Positions 57,968-64,000 of a stretch of 64,000 nucleotides of DNA are shown here, in pieces (positions within the stretch are counted from its first letter, which is position 1; the number at the start of each line of letters is the position of its first letter). The DNA is taken from assembly GCA_947683425.1 (NCBI GenBank), contig CANTUQ010000055.1:8750501-8814500 (forward strand), given 5' to 3'. Origin of the DNA: Excoecaria cochinchinensis (lineage: Eukaryota > Streptophyta > Magnoliopsida > Malpighiales > Euphorbiaceae). The notes beneath the pieces are model-generated. The model worked only from the letters and a program-made list of their open reading frames with translations, was not told the DNA's origin and made no database searches. Position numbers and translations under genes: made by a program.

Positions 57968-60105
57968 TGTAACACCCCAATGCCCCTTAGGAGGACAAGG
58001 GAGCACTACACAACACTAATATCTTACTAATAGAACTATAAACATACATGCTATACAAAATAAATTCCTTAAAACATTACTTATCAAAAAATAGTTTCCA
58101 TTATCCTTGACTAGATAATGTTACATCTTTTAAGTACAAAATTACAAGTTACATTTACATATACTTGTTATAGAAAAAAAATAGGAACATTTTTATACAA
58201 CATAAACAAAAGAACCTAACTAGAAGACTTTAAGACTCCTTTTAGTGGCTAGCAGATGTTCCCTCGAAACTCGGGCTCCCAGCTAGAAACCTACGCGGGA
58301 GGTAAACACCCGTGATAAGCTAAGGCTCAGTGGGGATGTAAACATACAATAGTCTACTATAGAATAAACAAATATTAACATGCAATATGGCAATGCAAAT
58401 TGTAATTAAATGATAGCTCAAAAGTTCCATATATCATGCTTGCAACAATAAATCACTAGTATACAAGGCTTTCAAAACTACCACTATTTCATGGAAATTA
58501 TAGCATGTAAAACCATACAATAATTAGTCAATGCATTAATAATCTAAATATACCCTGAACCAATATAGTAGTGGATAACGGGTATACTAGATACCACTCG
58601 GGTACCAATCATTAGATTATTGGAGAGAATAATATTAACACTAGAGATATACAAATCTCAAAACACTAAATACCGCGTAGATACCAACACTAGCAGCTGC
58701 GAACACTAACCCTTACAAACATGCTTATCTATCCACGACTCTATTACAGGTTGTGAATTAATTCACTTAATGTTCACATGACTAAGCACGTTAATCAATA
58801 CCTTATGCATAGACGTCCATAGGCCAAATAATATAATTCGTAAGAAATAAAGCAAATAACTTACATTCGACAATTCTAGCAATGTCGCACTCGCGACCCT
58901 TATCGCGCCCGTGACAGACTAAGGATAACTCTTCTGTCATGGTCACAGCAGAGCTCGCGCACGTGACAGACACCACAAGCACTTCTATTGTGCTCGCGAC
59001 AGAACTCGATCCAGCAATAATCATCCTACAAAGTACTCTGTCGCGCCCGCGATAGAACACAAATCTTAACTCAAAGTTACTAATTTACATACCTCTTTCA
59101 ACCCTTATTCTGACTATTCAATTTACATGCACTCTAAGCTAATCATCAACATAGTTCATACCTTCCACACAAACTTATCACTAATCAACACACTCATGTC
59201 TCCTAATTATACCTACAATTAATATATCCATAATCATTACCATGCATTTACACACCATCAAATAAACAATCAAACATAGCATACTTTCATTGACATTAAG
59301 ACTTTATCAATTTAACATAATGCTCTAATTACAACCCAATCATTAGAAGAGTTATTAAACCCTTCAAAACCCATGTTTTTCCCAAATAAATCACACATGC
59401 ATAAATATATATATATATTACAAATAGAATCCCAAACCTCTTAGAAGCATTCGTTCAACTTTACAATCAAGTAACTTTCCCTTTTCCTTTTGCTCTTCTA
59501 CTTGATTCTCCAACTTACAAATAAACACATACACATATTCAAAATAGAATTTAGGCTATGAACTAAAATTCAAATCAAAAGAATAAGAACACTTGACTCA
59601 AGCTTACCTTTCTAACTTATCACTTGATCCCTCTAATCAATGCAACTCAAGTCTTAGCAAATGAATGAAGAAGATAAAGAGAGCAAGAAAGGGACAAGAA
59701 GGATTGAAGAAGAAAAGAGAAATGGCAGAATAGAGAAAGAGTGGCCAGACCAAATAAGGATCAAAGTCCAAATTCTGCTTCTCAAAAATCTATTTATATG
59801 CAGGCAATTTGCTAGGTGTCACTCTACTAACCCTCCAATGCTAGGTGGCAAGCTGTAAGGGCGACACTTGGACTCCACTATCTTAATATGTAAACACACT
59901 CAACTCTTTTACTTATTTAGTTAATCCTCACTTATCACTTAATCATGCAAAATTTACACCTTGGTCACTAAACTATCTTCTTTCATGCAATTAGGTCTTA
60001 AATTTTCAATTACAATTTAGTCCAATTACTATAAATCCTAAATTAAACTCACTTAATTACTCTAATCATGCTCAATACTTTTAGGATCAATTTCGGGCTG
60101 TTACA
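57968..60105 (-). repeat. 5' LTR of F (complete, 2138 bp)
   Basis: Plus-strand ends TGTAACACCCCAATGCCCC and GGGCTGTTACA. The portion 59960-60105 has no counterpart in the other LTR. It contains the same TATA and GC-rich patch (58880-59060). The short frame at 59661-59858 is the purine-rich leader also seen at 56372, not a gene. Confidence 0.9.
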
Positions 60106-60110
60106 CTCCT

Positions 60111-61740
60111 GTTGATCACATTCATCTGATCGGATTCACTCTAATTACTAATATACTCTGATACCCCGATTGGGTTATTAGTTTGGTTAAGGAAAATAGA
60201 AGAAGCGTACAAAGGCAAAGAAGCAATATTAAATGAAAAGTGGAAAATTCTACTCAAATGTCCAAAATGCATGAGAAGTAGATTTTAACCCATCTAAATA
60301 ACATAGATTGATCATGATTTTCAATCGATCGAAAGCATTCCAAATAAGTTCATACAAGAACAATAGATGATAAAATAATATTTTATTAGAATGTTTCAAA
60401 TTACAAAAAAAAATATATCTAATCTTCGAAGATCTATCCAATGCTTTGAGAACACTTCTCATTAACTCGGGCAGTACTATAACTTTCTTCCCCAATTGGT
60501 CTCTACAATCAATACTCTGTTCACCCTCAAGCCATGACCATTTTAGGCTTTCCAAGCAAATGCAAATGGAAAGAGAAAGAAGGGGAGGGGAAGAAAACAT
60601 AGATTTAAGGACCTTACTCTCGTCATTAGGAAGAAAGGTTATGACACAGCAAGACTCGATAGAGCAGAATGGACAACAATAAGGAAAAGCAACAATGAGA
60701 AAATTTTAAGGTGCTTGAGCAAATTCATGAAAAGCAAACGGAAGAAATTCATGAGAAAGTTGATTACTTTAGAACTCTAAGGACAAATGGAAAGAGGAGC
60801 CAGCTATTTATAAGGAAAAATCGCCTCTTCCAAAATCAAGAGATTCAAGCTATGTGGCAATCCGTAATAGGAGAAGTCAAAAAGACGGAACATAGTTAAT
60901 AAAGACTCATCATAACGAGCGCGGCGAATGAAATGTCACCCATTAATACGTTGACTCCGACATATAATGTGAAAGCAGCGAGGAAAGTGAAAAGACACTG
61001 TCAGAAGTTTCAAAATAGAAAGCTAATTCGATCGGCTAATGAGCAATTATTGTCCCGAAAAAGAAATTCTACCCCGAGTCGGGTAATTAAAGTGCTTCAA
61101 TACTAATATATTTTAGAGTTATTAATTCAATAAAAAGGTGAAGTATCTGATAAAATAAATCGGGAGCTTTATTAAGGAAACTTAAAATAAATAAAAATTG
61201 CCCTGGCTAACAGCTTGGATCCGATCGGATCTTACAGGGTGCTCCATTCACCAAAATGCTTCAGGGACATCCAGCTTACACCTCTTCGCAAATTGCCTAG
61301 AGTTTGCTGCCCTTCCCTTCTCTAATTTTGAGTCATTAGTATCCCAGATGCACCTGATGATAAAATAGGGAAAAGAGAAGTGAGTCAAAAAATAGAGAAA
61401 GAGACTCCGATCCAAAAAAAAGCCCCTGATTTTTGAGCAGAGAACTCCCCGATCAGGACTCCAGTTCATCTGAAGCAGCGAAGTATTGTCACCAGGGGAA
61501 TACTCGATCCTCCGTCGAAGGAACTTAATTCATTCGTCTTTCTAAAATGAAGGAATTCTGGAAAAAGGGAAGATAAGAAAACTTTCAGATGCTTAGACAG
61601 CTCCATGAAGTAATGATAGCAAATGCTCTTAAGAAAATTAGCGAGAAAACTCATTTATTTATAGGACAAGAATATCATAATATGACAAGACAATGCAGTA
61701 GCTACCGATCTTTATCGGTACCCACTAAAAGGGGGACAAA
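60111..61740. other. D interior, right part
   Basis: No recognised gene. Two further cassettes with minus-strand TATA-like TTATAAATAGC (about 60806-60816) and CCTATAAATAAATG (about 61656-61669), each with an AATAAA-like or TTAATAAAGC-like signal 430-500 bases downstream on the minus strand (about 60380 and 61165). Confidence 0.4.
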
Positions 61741-62176
61741 TGATAATATTTTATTTATTAAAAGCTCTAAAAGCCCAATGGAAGGCCCAGGGCATGGGGC
61801 AAGAAATTCAATGAGCTGACAATGAGGCGTGTCCGATCGGACGTGCCTGACTGTCACCTGATAACCTACTGATATAGTCCATCACCATATCTCCCTGAGT
61901 ATCTTTAGTCATGTCATTCACCTACTCTGACACTATAGCAGGCCACTTAAGTGCCTCTCCCAAGTCTCTATAAATATGCCGATAATAAAGACTTATGTAT
62001 GAGCAATCTTAATACACTCTATCCCATTGCTTTCTTTCTCTCTAAGTTTCTTACTAACTTAAGCTTCGGAGAGCTAATGCCTGACTCAATCGGGCTAGCC
62101 TTATGCAGGTTGTTCAATCCCTTCTAAATCCATTGGCTTATCCTCATATCTTATTTTGATAAGATCGGGAATATCA
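61741..62176 (+). repeat. Right (3') LTR of D, 436 bp
   Basis: TGATAATATT ... GGGAATATCA. A TATA box (CTATAAATATG) is at about 61973 and AATAAAG at about 61985, consistent with a compact U3-R-U5. A polypurine tract (CTAAAAGGGGGA) at 61726-61737 precedes it. Confidence 0.85.
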
Positions 62177-64000
62177 CTAATAAAGAAATTTATTAAGGAA
62201 GACATGTGTTGGTATTATTTTCAGGTTTTTGAATTAATATTTCTAATTAAATGAATCATTTACACAAATAAGTAATTAAAATAAATAAATAAATATATAT
62301 ATATATAAGAAAATAATAAGTAAAATCTTCCTTAGGGTCCCAAAAATTTCTAGAAAAAAAAAGAAAAGAAAAAGAGACAAAATCGGGGAAAAGTGAGAGA
62401 AAAAATGCAGAAATAGGGAATGGGGGAGGTAAAAATCGAAAACAAGGGGAAAGAGAGGCGAGGAGGCTAGCGTCAACCCTCACTAGTGTTGGGGACAACC
62501 CGACGGCGAACCCCCACTACTGCTGTTTCCACCCATTACAGTCATTGTTATTTTCTGGTCTAAGATCTCTCTCTTTCTCCTTCTTTAAAATTGAAGACGT
62601 TTCTTCATATTCCAGCCACCTCCGACGTTGGGTGACGACACAAATGGCACCAGACAACAGTTAAAGGCTAAGCGAGTTTGATCCTTCTCCCTCACTGGCG
62701 ACGAGTAGATCGCAGATGGGTGTACCGAGATCTTCCAATGAAGATTCTGACCAAACCACAACACCTTGGGGCGTGTGACTACCGAAAATGAGTCAATAAC
62801 ACTTTAAGCTCCATTTTTGCAGTAATGGTCCACCACTGGTGAAGCTTCAGTGATCGGTGACCGACGAACTGACCACAGTTTAGATAAAATTGAGCAAAAA
62901 TTTCAAAACAATTGACTCCGATTTAGTACGTGAACCACTAAATTTGCTTTTCCCTTAACTTTTATAACTATGTATGTATGTTAGAAATAGGAAAAATTAA
63001 GAATTTACCAGTGTATTGGTGAGTATATGCTAGAATCACTAAATTACATATTAAATGAGTTAAATTATAATTAGTTGGTCAATTGAGCTTGCAGAATTTA
63101 CTTTCCTAACTTGAATACATTATGCTTAATGGTAAATTTGGGGAAATGCTTGATTAATTGACTAACTAATATGATAAACATGATTCTAAAGGTATAAAAA
63201 GATAAATGAAATGTTTGATTGAACAAGAATTGGGGATTGGTGATGAAATTGCAATCTTGGCCGAATTGTAGGAATCTTGTAAAAATCGCTTTATGAATGT
63301 TAGAGAAAATAGTGAGATTCATTATCTATGTGTTGTTTAAATCTAAAATGATATTGTATGATGCATGCTTAAATGGAAAAGTAAGCTAAATTGGTAGAAT
63401 GCCAATTTACTATTAGCTAGGTTGAGTTGCCTGCTTATAACCATTCAGGACTTTGTGTGTGCTTTTAACTGCATAATATATTTACATTGGCTGGAAGCTG
63501 ATGAATTTGGTACTTTTAATTTTACTTGATTTGGAGTTGAGTAAGTATAATTGTACTTATCTTTTGAGTGCTACTAATATCATGTTGGTTTTGCTTTTGT
63601 AGAATGAATTGTATATACATAGAAATTTAGGAAACTTTCTATATAACTTATGGAATTAGTTAATAAAGAGCATGAACTCAAATATAATGTTATGAAATGA
63701 TTTTGATGATATAAATATGTCATGTAATATGAAATTGACTAAGAGACTGTGTTGGTTAAATAACTTCTTGAAAATGGCATCAATGAAGCTAGTTAAATGT
63801 ATTTTGGTGATTGTGTATATAGGATGGAATTATTGCCAAGTTTGCTTAATAAAAAGTGAATGCTTGAACTCGCATGTGTTAAAATATATAGGTATGACGC
63901 GAGCCAAACCCTTTAACTATTTGATATGATTCTCGAGTGCCCACTTTTTGGGTCTGAGATCGGATGAAAAAGGTTTAATAACTTGTGAAGGTCGGTTATT

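Larger units (their letters stand above)
54642..60105 (-). mobile_element. F: gag-bearing gypsy element (Del/Tekay-like), pol deleted
   Basis: The TSD CTCCT is at 54637-54641 and 60106-60110. On the minus strand: complete 5' LTR (60105-57968), primer-binding site, gag, then an abrupt junction at about 56671 with a 3' LTR lacking its first 146 bp. The pol gene and the start of the 3' LTR were removed together, which can only have happened after insertion. It interrupts element D. Confidence 0.92.
52773..62176 (+). mobile_element. D: non-coding LTR element, itself interrupted
   Basis: The termini TGATAATA (52773) and AATATCA (62176) form the short inverted repeat TGATA/TATCA. The 5-bp TSD CTAAT is at 52768-52772 and 62177-62181. 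The right LTR (61741-62176) is preceded by a polypurine tract. The left LTR is cut to 204 bp. The interior (52977-54641 and 60111-61740) encodes nothing recognisable but carries a minisatellite and repeated cassette-like units. Without element F, D is about 3.9 kb. It must have depended on another element's proteins. Confidence 0.85.
52469..64000 (+). mobile_element. E: LTR of a TGTAACG-type gypsy element, interrupted, running toward the window end
   Basis: It begins TGTAACGTCTCGAAACTCGAG at 52469, a typical start for Del/Tekay-type chromovirus LTRs. It is interrupted at 52772 by D and resumes at 62182 (AAAGAAATTTATTAAGG...). It then passes an A-rich and GAAAAAG-rich stretch, a GC-richer segment (62380-62900) and AT-rich sequence. 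GACGCGAGCC...GGGTCTGAGATCGG at 63896-63964 looks like the approach to an LTR 3' end. No coding sequence is recognised in 62182-64000. Family placement rests on the general style of these LTRs and is tentative. Confidence 0.45.

Noticed and set aside
1..64000. Host protein-coding genes, tRNA or rRNA genes
   Set aside because: No exon series with host-type domains, no cloverleaf-like sequence with tRNA box motifs and no rRNA similarity were seen; the tRNA-like signals are primer-binding sites.

Overview
This is plant nuclear DNA, almost certainly intergenic repeat space from a large-genome flowering plant. I see no host gene, rRNA, tRNA or CRISPR array. Nearly all of it is LTR retrotransposon sequence of the Ty3/gypsy superfamily, plus one CACTA DNA transposon, stacked as nested insertions. 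Target-site duplications (TSDs) visible by eye set most borders to the base. The species cannot be named from the sequence.

Layout: (1) 1-2335, the 3' part of a plus-strand LTR, ending in the integrase end of an old minus-strand Tat-type pol fragment (2336-5260). (2) 5261 onward, a plus-strand Tat element (here A1): 5' LTR 5261-7791, primer-binding site, gag from 8722, pol to 19079, then an antisense ORF (about 20833-19488). A 4.0-kb solo LTR (9168-13199, TSD GATCT) cuts its gag, and a 7.4-kb CACTA element (20970-28363, TSD ATT) cuts its 3' region. (3) Past the CACTA element, a divergent plus-strand accessory ORF with its own TATA box and leader intron starts at 29575. It is cut by two pol-less relatives of A1: A3 (30034-39810, TSD ATGAC) and A4 (40255-50249, TSD GGAGC). 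Its reading frame continues exactly across both TSDs and ends at 51416. (4) 51417-52468, unassigned. (5) From 52469, a TGTAACG-type LTR (E), interrupted by a non-coding LTR element D (52773-62176, TSD CTAAT), itself interrupted by a gag-bearing chromovirus-type element F (54642-60105, TSD CTCCT). E runs on toward the window end.

How the parts work together: A1 supplies the recognisable machinery (gag, protease, reverse transcriptase, two RNase H domains, integrase), all now broken. A3 and A4 keep LTRs, primer-binding and polypurine tracts, gag and the edges of pol, so they would have depended on a complete relative. The CACTA element keeps a TNPA-like gene and the C-terminal part of its transposase but not the catalytic core.

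Main points for a second look: the 5' LTR of A4 is a 602-bp near-perfect palindrome, so both ends of the inserted DNA are U5 ends, yet it is flanked by an exact TSD; the premature stops in A1 gag all align with Gln or Trp codons in sister copies, a methyl-cytosine deamination footprint; the A1 region carries a divergent pair of accessory ORFs; and unrelated LTR families share GC-rich palindromic patches.
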